Source of the DNA: CAZKVJ01 sp964556225
GTDB lineage: Bacteria > Actinomycetota > Acidimicrobiia > Acidimicrobiales > Ilumatobacteraceae
DNA length: 64,000 nucleotides
Reading direction: 5' to 3'
Assembly (NCBI GenBank): GCA_964556225.1
Contig: CAZKVJ010000004.1
Span: 62,001 to 126,000, forward strand
Shown here piece after piece: positions 56,689-64,000 of the stretch. The position numbers were made by a program, and so were the translations under genes. The notes beneath the pieces are model-generated. The model was not told where the DNA came from and ran no database searches. It saw nothing but the letters and a program-made list of their open reading frames with translations. Each line of letters begins with the position of its first letter. The first letter of the stretch is position 1.

Positions 56689-59073
56689 ATGACTATGACC
56701 GACGAGGCCACCAGCGTGCTGGGGACGCGCCGGCTGCGCCGTGAGGATCCCGCCCTGCTCACGGGCGAGGCCAAGTACACCAACGACTTGAACATCCCCG
56801 GCGCGCTCCACCTGGCCGTGCTGCGCAGCCCCTACGCCCACGCCCGCATCACGGGGGTCGACGTCTCGGCGGCGCTCGCCGCACCCGGGGTGGTGGCGGC
56901 CTACAGCGGTGCCGACCTGGCCGAGCTGTGGGCCACCCCGATGCCGTGCGCCTGGCCCGTCACCGAGGACATGAAGAACCCGGCGCACCATCCGGTGGCG
57001 ATCGACACGGCCCGCTACGTGGGCGACGGCGTGGCGGTCGTGCTGGCCACCTCGGACGTGGCCGCCCACGACGCGCTCGACCTCATCGACGTGACCTACG
57101 AGCCGCTGCCGGCCGTCATCGACCTCGAGGACGCACTCTCCGACCGCGTCGTCATCCACCCCGATGTGGGCACGAACCGCAGCTACACCTGGGAGCTGAA
57201 GGTCGGCGAGGACGCGGTCGACGCCGCGTTCGCCGCCGCCGCCCACACCGTGAAGGAGCGCTACGTCCAGCAGCGCCTCATCCCGATGGCGATGGAGCCG
57301 CGCGCCTGCGCTGCCGTCCCGCAGCCGTTCGGCGGCGACATCACGCTGTACTCCGCCACCCAGATCCCGCACATCCTGAAGGTGATGACGGCGCTGACGC
57401 TCGGCATCCCCGAGCACCAGGTGCGCGTGGTGGCCCCCTCGGTCGGGGGCGGCTTCGGGTCGAAGCTCAACGTGTACGCCGAGGAGCTGCTGTGCGTGGC
57501 GCTCGCCCGCAAGCACGCCGTGCCGGTGCGGTGGAACGAGACCCGCACCGAGAACGCCCAGGCCACCATCCAGGGCCGGGGGCAGATCCAGGACATCGAG
57601 CTCGCGGCGGACGCCGACGGCCGGCTGACCGCCGTGCGGGTCCGGCTGCTCGCCGACATGGGCGCCTACCTGCAGCTGGTCACCCCCGGCATCCCGCTGC
57701 TCGGCGCGTTCCTGTATGCCGGGGTGTACGACCTGCCGCAGGCGTACGACTTCAGCTGCACGTCGGTGTTCACCACCATGACGCCCACCGACGCCTACCG
57801 CGGCGCGGGCCGCCCCGAGGCGACCTACGCGATCGAGCGGGCCATGGACGCCCTCGCCGCGGAGATCGGCATCGACCCGCTCGAGCTGCGCCGGCGCAAC
57901 TACATCCGGGCCGAGCAGTACCCGTACACCGCGTTCAGCGGGCTCCAGTACGACTCGGGCGACCACCTGACTGCGGCCGAGAAGGCGGCGGCGCTGGCCG
58001 ATTACGAGGGCGTGCGGGCCCGGCAGGCCACGCAGAACGTGCCCGGGTCCACCAAGCGACTGGGCATCGGCGTGTCGAGCTACTTCGAGATGTGCGGCTT
58101 GGCGCCGTCGCGCGTGCTCGCCAGCCTGCGCTACGGCGCCGGCGGCTGGGAGTCCGCCACCGTGCGCGTGCTGCCCACGAACAAGGTGCAGGTCGTCACC
58201 GGCGCATCGCCGCACGGGCAGGGCCACGAGACCTCGTGGTCGATGATCGTGGCCGACAAGCTCGGGGTGTCTCCCGACGACGTCGACGTGCTGCACAGCG
58301 ACACCGCGATCAGCCCGCTCGGGCTCGACACCTACGGCTCGCGCTCGCTCGCCGTCGGCGGGGTGGCCATCGACATGGCCTGCGACCGGGTGATCGACAA
58401 GGCGCGCACCATCGCCGCCCACCTCCTGGAGGCGGCACCGGAGGACGTCACGTTCGCCGGCGGCACGTTCTCGGTCGCCGGGTCACCGGACCGGGCGCTG
58501 CCGCTGGCCGCCGTCGCGTTCGAGGCGTTCACGGCGCACAACCTGCCGGAGGGCGTCGAGCCCAACCTCGAGGCCCACGTCACCTACGACCCGCCCAACT
58601 TCTCGTGGCCGTTCGGCACCCACATCTGCGTGGTCGAGGTCGACACCGACACCGGCCAGGTCGAGGTGCTCAAGTACGTGGCCGTCGACGACTGTGGCAA
58701 CCAGGTGAACCCGCTGATCGTCGAAGGGCAGGTGCACGGCGGGGTCGTGCAGGGGCTGGCGCAGGCCCTGTACGAGGAGGCCGTCTACGACGCCGACGGC
58801 AACCTGCGCACGTCCACGCTGACGGAGTACCTCGTGCCGGCGGCCAGCGATGTCCCGCCCATCGTCACCGACCACACCATCACCCCGTCGCCGACGAACC
58901 CGCTCGGCGTCAAGGGCATCGGCGAGGCCGGCACCATCGGTGCCGCGCCGGCCGTGATCAACGCCATCGTCGACGCCCTGCGTGATCTCGGGGTGCGCGA
59001 CATGCCGATGCCGGCATCGCCGTTCAACGTCTGGACCGCTCTCGACACCGCAACTGCTGGAGGTAGCAAGTGA
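56689..59073 (+). CDS. Molybdenum hydroxylase large subunit (form II CoxL-like), copy 2
   Basis: A 794-aa molybdopterin-binding subunit. N-terminal LGTRRLRREDPALLTGEAKY, GGGFGSKLN, form II loop AYRGAGR (369-375) and the late ASPHGQGHET and GIGEAGTIGAAPA are present. As in copy 1, the loop rules out a canonical CO dehydrogenase. GGGAGGGGG precedes the ATG. The stop overlaps the FAD subunit by GTGA. It and copy 1 are clearly divergent paralogues. Confidence 0.92.
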   Translation: MTMTDEATSVLGTRRLRREDPALLTGEAKYTNDLNIPGALHLAVLRSPYAHARITGVDVSAALAAPGVVAAYSGADLAELWATPMPCAWPVTEDMKNPAHHPVAIDTARYVGDGVAVVLATSDVAAHDALDLIDVTYEPLPAVIDLEDALSDRVVIHPDVGTNRSYTWELKVGEDAVDAAFAAAAHTVKERYVQQRLIPMAMEPRACAAVPQPFGGDITLYSATQIPHILKVMTALTLGIPEHQVRVVAPSVGGGFGSKLNVYAEELLCVALARKHAVPVRWNETRTENAQATIQGRGQIQDIELAADADGRLTAVRVRLLADMGAYLQLVTPGIPLLGAFLYAGVYDLPQAYDFSCTSVFTTMTPTDAYRGAGRPEATYAIERAMDALAAEIGIDPLELRRRNYIRAEQYPYTAFSGLQYDSGDHLTAAEKAAALADYEGVRARQATQNVPGSTKRLGIGVSSYFEMCGLAPSRVLASLRYGAGGWESATVRVLPTNKVQVVTGASPHGQGHETSWSMIVADKLGVSPDDVDVLHSDTAISPLGLDTYGSRSLAVGGVAIDMACDRVIDKARTIAAHLLEAAPEDVTFAGGTFSVAGSPDRALPLAAVAFEAFTAHNLPEGVEPNLEAHVTYDPPNFSWPFGTHICVVEVDTDTGQVEVLKYVAVDDCGNQVNPLIVEGQVHGGVVQGLAQALYEEAVYDADGNLRTSTLTEYLVPAASDVPPIVTDHTITPSPTNPLGVKGIGEAGTIGAAPAVINAIVDALRDLGVRDMPMPASPFNVWTALDTATAGGSK

Positions 59074-59894
59074 TCCCCGCCGCGTTCGACTACCAGCGCG
59101 CTTCGTCCGCCGAAGAGGCGATCGCCCTCGTCGGCCAGCACGGCGACGACGCGAAGCTCCTCGCCGGTGGCCACAGCCTGCTGCCGCTCATGAAGCTCCG
59201 CCTCGCCCAGCCGTCGGTGCTGATCGACATCGGCCGCATCAGCGACCTCTCGTACATCCGTGACGCCGGCGACCACATCGCCATCGGGGCGCTGACCCGC
59301 CACATGGACGTCGAGCGCTCGGCAGTCCTCGCCGAGCACGTCCCGCTCCTGGCCCACGCCGCGTCGCACGTCGGCGATCCGCAGGTGCGCCACCGTGGCA
59401 CCATCGGCGGCTCTATCGCCCACGCCGATCCAGCGTCCGACCTGCCGGCCACCACGCTCGCCCTCGGCGCGACCTACGTGGCCCAGGGACCGAGCGGCAC
59501 CCGCGAGATCGCGGCCCGGGACTTCTACCAGGGTTTCCTCGAGTCGGCCCTGGCACCCGATGAGATGCTCACCGAGATCCGGGTCCCGAAGATGGCCGGC
59601 GCCGGGTGGAGCTTCCAGAAGCTCAACCGCCGGGCCCAGGACTGGGCCATCGTCGGGGTGGCCGCCTGGCGGCGCAACGGCGACAGCGGGGTGGCGCTGG
59701 TGAACATGGGCTCCACGCCGATCCTCGCCAGCAGCGTCTCGCGGGCCCTCGCCCAGGGCGCTTCCATCGTCGACGCCGCGGCGCTGGCCGCCGACGACGC
59801 CGAGCCCCAGGCCGACCTCAACGCCAGCGTCGAGTACCGGGTGCACCTGGCCAAGGTCCTGGTCCGCCGAGCCCTCGAGGAATCCACCCGCTGA
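59070..59894 (+). CDS. Molybdenum hydroxylase FAD subunit (CoxM-like)
   Basis: A 274-aa FAD-binding subunit. The two FAD motifs are AGGHSLLPLMKLRL (about 32-45) and TIGGSIAHADPASDLP (about 111-126). It receives electrons from the iron-sulfur subunit and passes them to a quinone or O2. Coupled to coxL-like copy 2 by a GTGA overlap; ends the operon before the hairpin at 59903-59966. Confidence 0.93.
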   Translation: MIPAAFDYQRASSAEEAIALVGQHGDDAKLLAGGHSLLPLMKLRLAQPSVLIDIGRISDLSYIRDAGDHIAIGALTRHMDVERSAVLAEHVPLLAHAASHVGDPQVRHRGTIGGSIAHADPASDLPATTLALGATYVAQGPSGTREIAARDFYQGFLESALAPDEMLTEIRVPKMAGAGWSFQKLNRRAQDWAIVGVAAWRRNGDSGVALVNMGSTPILASSVSRALAQGASIVDAAALAADDAEPQADLNASVEYRVHLAKVLVRRALEESTR

Positions 59895-59902
59895 CCCCGC
59901 CG

Positions 59903-59966
59903 CCCACCCCGCGTTTGGCCAGTTTGGGCGCGTTTTCGCTGCCAATTCGACCAAACGCTGGGTGGG
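59903..59966. terminator. Large nested palindrome after the molybdenum hydroxylase operon
   Basis: CCCACC and GCGTTTGG on the left pair with CCAAACGC and GGTGGG on the right; 14 pairs around two mismatches. Inner segments partly pair (TTTGG with CCAA). It ends at the last base of the operon region and lies 24 nt before the next -10. Build resembles the 49-nt palindromes but the sequence differs. Confidence 0.6.
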
Positions 59967-59989
59967 AGGACGGCGGGCGGGGGGTTGGG

Positions 59990-59995
59990 TAGCGT
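59990..59995 (+). promoter_or_regulatory. -10 TAGCGT of the PAP2 gene
   Basis: TAGCGT ends 8 nt before the ATG at 60004. No ribosome site lies between, so the mRNA is probably leaderless. Confidence 0.5.
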
Positions 59996-60003
59996 TCAGG
60001 CTC

Positions 60004-61017
60004 ATGTCGCTCGACGTCGAGGCGATCGCGGCCGAGCCCGCCGGCACCGACCTCTCCTCGACGTGGCTGCGGGTGCTCGGCTCACCGTGGCTCAGGGTCG
60101 GTGCCCTGACGCTCTACGTGGCCGCGTTCGCGTGGTCGGCTCGCCGCAACGGACTGCCGGTCGACCGCGTCGCCGTCGTCGCCTGGCTGCTCGGGGCGGT
60201 CGTGGCCGGGAACGTCGGGCGTCCCTGGCGTCAACAACTGCGGATGGTCGGGTCGTGGTTCCTGCTCGCCGGGATGCTCTTCGCGTACGACTACAGCCGC
60301 GGCATCGCCGACGAGCTCAACCGCCCGGTCCACGTGAACGGTCCCCGTGACATCGATCGGGCGCTGTTCCTCGGCGCCGACCCGACGGTGTGGATGCAGC
60401 GTCATTTCTACGAGGCCAGTGCCGTGCGCTGGTACGACGTCGCCGGGTCGCTGGTGTACATGACGCACTTCGTCTTCCCGGTGATGCTCCCCGTCTACGT
60501 GCTGTTGCGCAGCGGCTGGACGCAGTTCGTGCGCTACATGCGCCGGTTCGCCACCGTGCTCTTCGCCGGAGTCGCGACCTACATCCTGTACCCCGCTGCA
60601 CCGCCGTGGATGGCCGACGACCAGTACGGCGCCCTGGGCTCCCTCGAGCGCATCACCGGGCGCGGCTGGCGCCACGTGGGCATGACCACCGTCTACCAGG
60701 TGTTCGACCGGGGCAAGGCCATCACGAACCCCGTGGCGGCCATGCCATCACTCCACGCCGCGTTCGCCCTGATGGTCGTGCTGTGGTTCTTCCCCGGCCG
60801 GTCGTGGCGGGTGCGCGCCCTGCTGCTGGCGTTCCCCCTGTCCATGGCACTGACGCTCGTCTACTTCGGCGAGCACTACGTCTCCGACGTGCTCGCCGGA
60901 TGGCTCTACGTGCTCGCATCGTTCGGCTTCTGGGGCTGGTGGGAGCGCCGCCATCCGATGCCGGGCCAGGCGCCGGCGTCGATCCTCGACGCCGCCGAGA
61001 CGGGAGCCACCCGATGA
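60004..61017 (+). CDS. PAP2/AUR1-type membrane phosphatase or phosphotransferase
   Basis: A 337-aa multi-pass protein with a C-terminal PAP2 domain. Motifs are AMPSLHAAF (with the catalytic-loop histidine) and FGEHYVSDVLAGW (H-x3-D), the third typical of inositol-phosphorylceramide synthase-like (AUR1) enzymes. About six to eight helices. It may transfer phosphoinositol or another head group. It overlaps the FAD oxidoreductase gene by ATGA. Confidence 0.82.
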   Translation: MSLDVEAIAAEPAGTDLSSTWLRVLGSPWLRVGALTLYVAAFAWSARRNGLPVDRVAVVAWLLGAVVAGNVGRPWRQQLRMVGSWFLLAGMLFAYDYSRGIADELNRPVHVNGPRDIDRALFLGADPTVWMQRHFYEASAVRWYDVAGSLVYMTHFVFPVMLPVYVLLRSGWTQFVRYMRRFATVLFAGVATYILYPAAPPWMADDQYGALGSLERITGRGWRHVGMTTVYQVFDRGKAITNPVAAMPSLHAAFALMVVLWFFPGRSWRVRALLLAFPLSMALTLVYFGEHYVSDVLAGWLYVLASFGFWGWWERRHPMPGQAPASILDAAETGATR

Positions 61018-62444
61018 ACGACGACACGCCGAATGATGCGATCGGCTGGCACCTCGAAGCCATCGCCGATGCCGACCCGTACCCGTACTGGTACGACGAC
61101 GCCGACGAGCCCGAGTCCAACCCCACCCTCGTGCGCACCGAGAGCTGCGACCTGTGCGTGATCGGTGGTGGGTACACCGGGCTGTGGACCGCGATCATCG
61201 CCAAGGAGCGCGACCCGCGCCGCGACGTCGTCCTGATCGACGCTCACGAGGTGGGTTCGGCCGCCAGCGGGCGCAACGGCGGCTTCATGGAGTCGAGCCT
61301 CACGCATGGCGTCGCGAACGGCCAGGCTCGCTTCCCCGACGAGCTCGACGTGCTCGAGGGGCTGGGCCTGGCCAACCTGGACGAGATCGAAGCTGCCATC
61401 CGCCGGTACGACATCGACTGCGACTACGAGCGCACCGGGGTGATCGACGTCGCCACCACCGCCCACGCACCCGGCTACCTCGACGAGCTGCGCGAGGACT
61501 ACGGGCAGCTGCGCGCCCTCGGCCAGTCGGTCGTGCTGCTCGACCGCGAGCAGATGCAGGCCGAGGTCCACTCGCCCACCTACGTCGGTGGGCTGTGGCG
61601 CCAGGACCGAGCCGCCATCGTCGACCCGGCTCGCCTCGCCTGGGGGCTGAAGGCGGCAGCCGAGTCGCTCGGCGTGCGGATCTACGAGGACACCAAGGCG
61701 CTGTCCATCACGAAGGACGGCGTGGGGGTCCTCGTCACGACACCACTGGGGCGGATCCGCGCCGGTCGCGTCGCCCTCGCCACCAATGCGTTCAAGCCGT
61801 TGCTGCGGCGCCTGCGCCACTACATCGTCCCCGTCTACGACTACTGCCTGGTGACCGAGCCACTATCCGCGGACCAGCTGGCGAGCGTGGGGTGGGACCG
61901 TCGCCAGGGGCTGTCCGACATCGCCAACCAGTTCCACTACTACCGGCTCACGGCGGACAACCGCATCCTGTGGGGTGGCTACGACGCCATCTACTTCTGG
62001 CGGGGCAAGGTCGGACCCGAGCTGGAGTCCCGACCGGAGACCTGGGCCAAGCTGTCGAAGCACTTCTTCGACACGTTCCCCCAGCTCGAGGGGGTTCGCT
62101 TCACCCATGCGTGGGGCGGGGTCATCGACACCTGCAGCCGCTTCTGCGTCTTCTGGGGCAGGGCGATGGGTGGCCGGGTCGGCTACGCCCTCGGCTACAC
62201 CGGGCTCGGCGTCGCCTCGGCCCGCTTCGGCGGCGAGGTGATGCTCGACCTGCTCGACGGGAAGCGATCGGTCGCCACCGAGACCTCCTTCGTGCGCGAC
62301 AAGCCGCTGCCGTTCCCGCCCGAGCCGTTCAAGTTCCTCGGCATCCAGGCCACCCGCTGGTCGCTCGGCCATGAAGACCGCACCGGCAGGCGCAACCTGT
62401 GGCTGCGCTTCCTCGATCGGTCCGGCCTCGGCTTCGACAGCTGA
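61014..62444 (+). CDS. FAD-dependent oxidoreductase (DAO family)
   Basis: A 476-aa flavoenzyme of the D-amino-acid oxidase/PuuB family. The FAD Rossmann motif is CVIGGGYTGLWTA (GxGxxG, about residues 42-54), then DAHEVGSAASGRNGGF. A C-terminal GRVGYALGYTGLGVASA closes the FAD site. It probably oxidises an amine or amino acid with release of an aldehyde. It is coupled to the PAP2 gene by ATGA and followed by a CoA transferase after 23 nt. Substrate unknown. Confidence 0.88.
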   Translation: MNDDTPNDAIGWHLEAIADADPYPYWYDDADEPESNPTLVRTESCDLCVIGGGYTGLWTAIIAKERDPRRDVVLIDAHEVGSAASGRNGGFMESSLTHGVANGQARFPDELDVLEGLGLANLDEIEAAIRRYDIDCDYERTGVIDVATTAHAPGYLDELREDYGQLRALGQSVVLLDREQMQAEVHSPTYVGGLWRQDRAAIVDPARLAWGLKAAAESLGVRIYEDTKALSITKDGVGVLVTTPLGRIRAGRVALATNAFKPLLRRLRHYIVPVYDYCLVTEPLSADQLASVGWDRRQGLSDIANQFHYYRLTADNRILWGGYDAIYFWRGKVGPELESRPETWAKLSKHFFDTFPQLEGVRFTHAWGGVIDTCSRFCVFWGRAMGGRVGYALGYTGLGVASARFGGEVMLDLLDGKRSVATETSFVRDKPLPFPPEPFKFLGIQATRWSLGHEDRTGRRNLWLRFLDRSGLGFDS

Positions 62445-62467
62445 GCATCGCCCAGAAACGGATCACC

Positions 62468-63763
62468 GTGCACTCCGACGACCTCCTCGCCGCCCGCAAG
62501 CTCGCACGACCCGAGGCCGTGCTCGACGTCGCCGGACGTCAGTCCGTCGACCTCATCGTCCCGATCTCCAACGGCGAACCGGTGCGCATCCTCGACATCT
62601 ACGAGCAGCACGCCGACGAGCTCCGCTCCGTACGGGTCAACCAGATGCACGCCCTGCGCGATCGCCCGATGATGCACGGGGAGTTCGGCGACCGACTCCG
62701 CCATGTGTCGTACTTCCTGTCCGACGTCACCCGCCCGTGCTTCCACGCCGGCACGGTCGACCTGGTGCCCAACCACTTCTCCGAGGTGTACGAGATCATG
62801 CTGCGGCGCAGCCGCGACCCCGTGGTCGTCGCCGCCGTCTCACCACCGGACCGGCACGGAACCTTCTCACTCGGCGTCTGCGCTGACTACGTCGCCAGCT
62901 TCATCGGCCGCGTCCCGTTCGTCGTCGAGGTCAACCCGAACATGCCGCGCACGTTCGGGCGGAACCAGATCCACGTCTCACAGGTGAGCGGGTGGATCGA
63001 GGGCGACGCTCCGCTCATCGAGGTCCCGCCCGCCGAACCCGACGAGCTCGACCACGCGATCGCCGCCCTGGTGGCCGAGCGGATCCCCGACGGGGTGACC
63101 ATCCAGACCGGCATCGGCGCGATCCCGAACGCGATCCTGGCCAGCCTGCGCGGGCACCGAGACCTGGGGATCCACACCGAGCTGCTGTCCGACGGGCTCA
63201 TCGACCTCGTCGAGATGGGGGTGGTGAACGGCATCCGCAAGCGCAACAACCGCACCAAGATGATCGGGACGTTCGCGCTGGGCACGAAGCGGCTCTACGA
63301 CTTCCTCGACGACAACGACATGATCGAGCTCTGGCCGGTTCGTTACGTGAACGATCCTCGCCGCCTGGCCGGAGAGCCGAACTTCGTGTCGATCAACGCC
63401 ACGCTGTCCGTGGACTTCCTCGGGCAGTGTGCGTCCGAGACGATCGGCGGGCGGTACTACTCCGGCTCCGGCGGTCAGGTCGACTTCGCCCGGGGCGCCA
63501 TGTACAGCGAGGGGGGCCAGGGCTTCGTGGTCCTGCGCAGCACCGCCCGCGATGGCACCGTCTCCAGGATCGTGCCCACCCTGGCGCCCGGCGACGTGGT
63601 CACGACGATGAAGAACACCGTCGACAAGGTGGTGACCGAGTTCGGTGTCGCCGAGCTGAGAGGCCGGAGCATCCGCGAGCGGGCCAAGGCGCTGATCGCC
63701 ATCGCCCACCCGGCGTTCCGTGACGAGCTGACCGCCGCCGCCCGGAAGATGGCCTATCTCTAG
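62468..63763 (+). CDS. Acetyl-CoA hydrolase/4-hydroxybutyrate CoA-transferase family protein
   Basis: A 431-aa CoA transferase. The GIHTELLSDGLIDLVEMGVV segment holds the glutamate that forms the thioester/anhydride in the family; GIGAIPNA and the ATLSVDFLGQCASETIGGRYYS with SGSGGQVDF loop are also typical. It moves CoA between acetyl-CoA and a carboxylate such as 4-hydroxybutyrate. GTG 62468 is taken as start; an upstream extension is possible. It may use the aldehyde-derived acid produced through the upstream oxidoreductase (inference). Confidence 0.85.
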   Translation: MHSDDLLAARKLARPEAVLDVAGRQSVDLIVPISNGEPVRILDIYEQHADELRSVRVNQMHALRDRPMMHGEFGDRLRHVSYFLSDVTRPCFHAGTVDLVPNHFSEVYEIMLRRSRDPVVVAAVSPPDRHGTFSLGVCADYVASFIGRVPFVVEVNPNMPRTFGRNQIHVSQVSGWIEGDAPLIEVPPAEPDELDHAIAALVAERIPDGVTIQTGIGAIPNAILASLRGHRDLGIHTELLSDGLIDLVEMGVVNGIRKRNNRTKMIGTFALGTKRLYDFLDDNDMIELWPVRYVNDPRRLAGEPNFVSINATLSVDFLGQCASETIGGRYYSGSGGQVDFARGAMYSEGGQGFVVLRSTARDGTVSRIVPTLAPGDVVTTMKNTVDKVVTEFGVAELRGRSIRERAKALIAIAHPAFRDELTAAARKMAYL

Positions 63764-63782
63764 CGTCTCGAGCGCCACCGAA

Positions 63783-63813
63783 CCCCGCCCCCTCCCGTTC
63801 GAGGGGGGTGGGG
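63783..63813. terminator. Convergent C/G-rich hairpin
   Basis: CCCC-G-CCCCC on the left and GGGGGG-T-GGGG on the right around a 10-nt loop. It lies between the stops of the CoA transferase (63763) and the glgX-like gene (63827). No T-tract. Confidence 0.5.
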
Positions 63814-63826
63814 ATCCGCGAGGGGG

Positions 63827-64000
63827 TCAGGTGGCGCGGCGGCGCACGAGGACCACCAGCGAGCGGGGGGCCAGGTGGTAGGTGTCGCCGCTCACCGGCG
63901 GCTCAGCGCCGGGCTCGGCGACGTCGGCGGGTGACCGCAGTGCCGTGTCGGCGATCCGCCACCACGGCCCAGCCTCGGGAAGGTGGAACGTGAGCGGCTC
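63827..64000 (-). CDS. glgX: Glycogen debranching enzyme GlgX-like, C-terminal fragment (cut by window edge)
   Basis: The last 57 residues of a leftward gene that runs beyond the window. The peptide has PLTFHLPEAGPWWRIADTAL early and ends YHLAPRSLVVLVRR, matching the C-terminal beta-domain of isoamylase/GlgX debranching enzymes (W-x-R-x2-DT and the final Y-x-L-x2-RS-hydrophobic strand). The frame stays open to base 64000 and the stop is TGA at 63827-63829. Function is inferred from this short piece only. Confidence 0.7.
   Translation of the reverse strand, partial: EPLTFHLPEAGPWWRIADTALRSPADVAEPGAEPPVSGDTYHLAPRSLVVLVRRRAT

Noticed and set aside
51227..59894. Aerobic CO dehydrogenase (true coxMSL) locus
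   Set aside because: Both large subunits carry the form II loop AYRGAGR, not the form I AYRCSFR; CO oxidation cannot be claimed.
63808..63993. Plus-strand open frame near the window end
   Set aside because: It is antisense to the glgX-like C-terminus, which has recognisable motifs and an open frame to the edge.
1..64000. CRISPR array or prophage
   Set aside because: No regularly spaced direct repeats, cas genes, integrase or phage structural genes were seen.

Overview
This window is very GC-rich, dense chromosomal DNA from an actinobacterium, most likely of the class Acidimicrobiia (inference). Supporting signs are many GTG starts, ATGA/GTGA stop-start overlaps, near-absence of T-tract terminators, a bS22 mini-gene at 37337-37429, and the mycobacterium-like order metG-tatD-X-rsmA-ispE. 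Many genes carry a TANNNT -10 hexamer, often TAGCGT, 6-8 nt before the start codon, which points to widespread leaderless transcription. I see no transposase, phage gene or CRISPR array, and no gene-free stretch exceeds 300 bases.

Region by region. 71-4896: end of a surface-polysaccharide cluster (epimerase, Wzy-like polymerase, Wzx-like flippase, Wzz-like protein with a degenerate kinase domain). 4967-6754: a PaaX-type regulator divergent from a fatty acid desaturase. 6816-9272: SUF locus 1 (sufC-sufS-sufU). 9375-13549: small proteins, a DinB/pentapeptide protein, a YbaK-like deacylase, an MFS transporter and a pterin dehydratase. 13604-17752: a yybP-ykoY (Mn2+) riboswitch ahead of a P2-type ATPase, a zinc-ribbon protein and HtpX. 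17810-22784: SUF locus 2, read leftward as sufB (with an intein), a four-cysteine protein, sufD, a Rieske ferredoxin and a second sufC, facing a winged-helix regulator.

22964-32684: small membrane proteins, ychF, an ATP-grasp enzyme, a BNR-repeat/ThiS pair, DUF192, rsmI, a HAD phosphatase and a thioesterase. 32796-37429: metG, tatD, a double-psi-barrel-like secreted protein in the usual rpfB slot, rsmA, ispE and bS22. 37488-46620: tandem USP, tRNA-Gln(UUG), a shortened glmU, prs, rplY, pth, mfd and an alcohol dehydrogenase. 46750-51147: parvulin-like lipoprotein, mazG, eno and an ftsB-like gene. 51227-59894: a molybdenum hydroxylase region with two form II CoxL-like large subunits, one small and one medium subunit, and an ABC-2 exporter between them. 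60004-63763: PAP2-type membrane enzyme, FAD oxidoreductase and CoA transferase. 63827-64000: 3' end of a glgX-like gene on the minus strand.

The most interesting signals run across gene boundaries. First, a 49-nt nested palindrome occurs at 4906, 49132 and 50515; the last two are exact reverse complements flanking eno, and one supplies the mazG stop codon. Second, a 26-bp dyad sits upstream of sufC1, sufD and sufB, and looks like an operator for a split SUF regulon. Third, the predicted Mn2+ riboswitch can sequester the ATPase ribosome binding site through its own P1 strand. Fourth, glmU stops before the acetyltransferase active site. All functional calls are homology inferences from reading the sequence; no database search was run.
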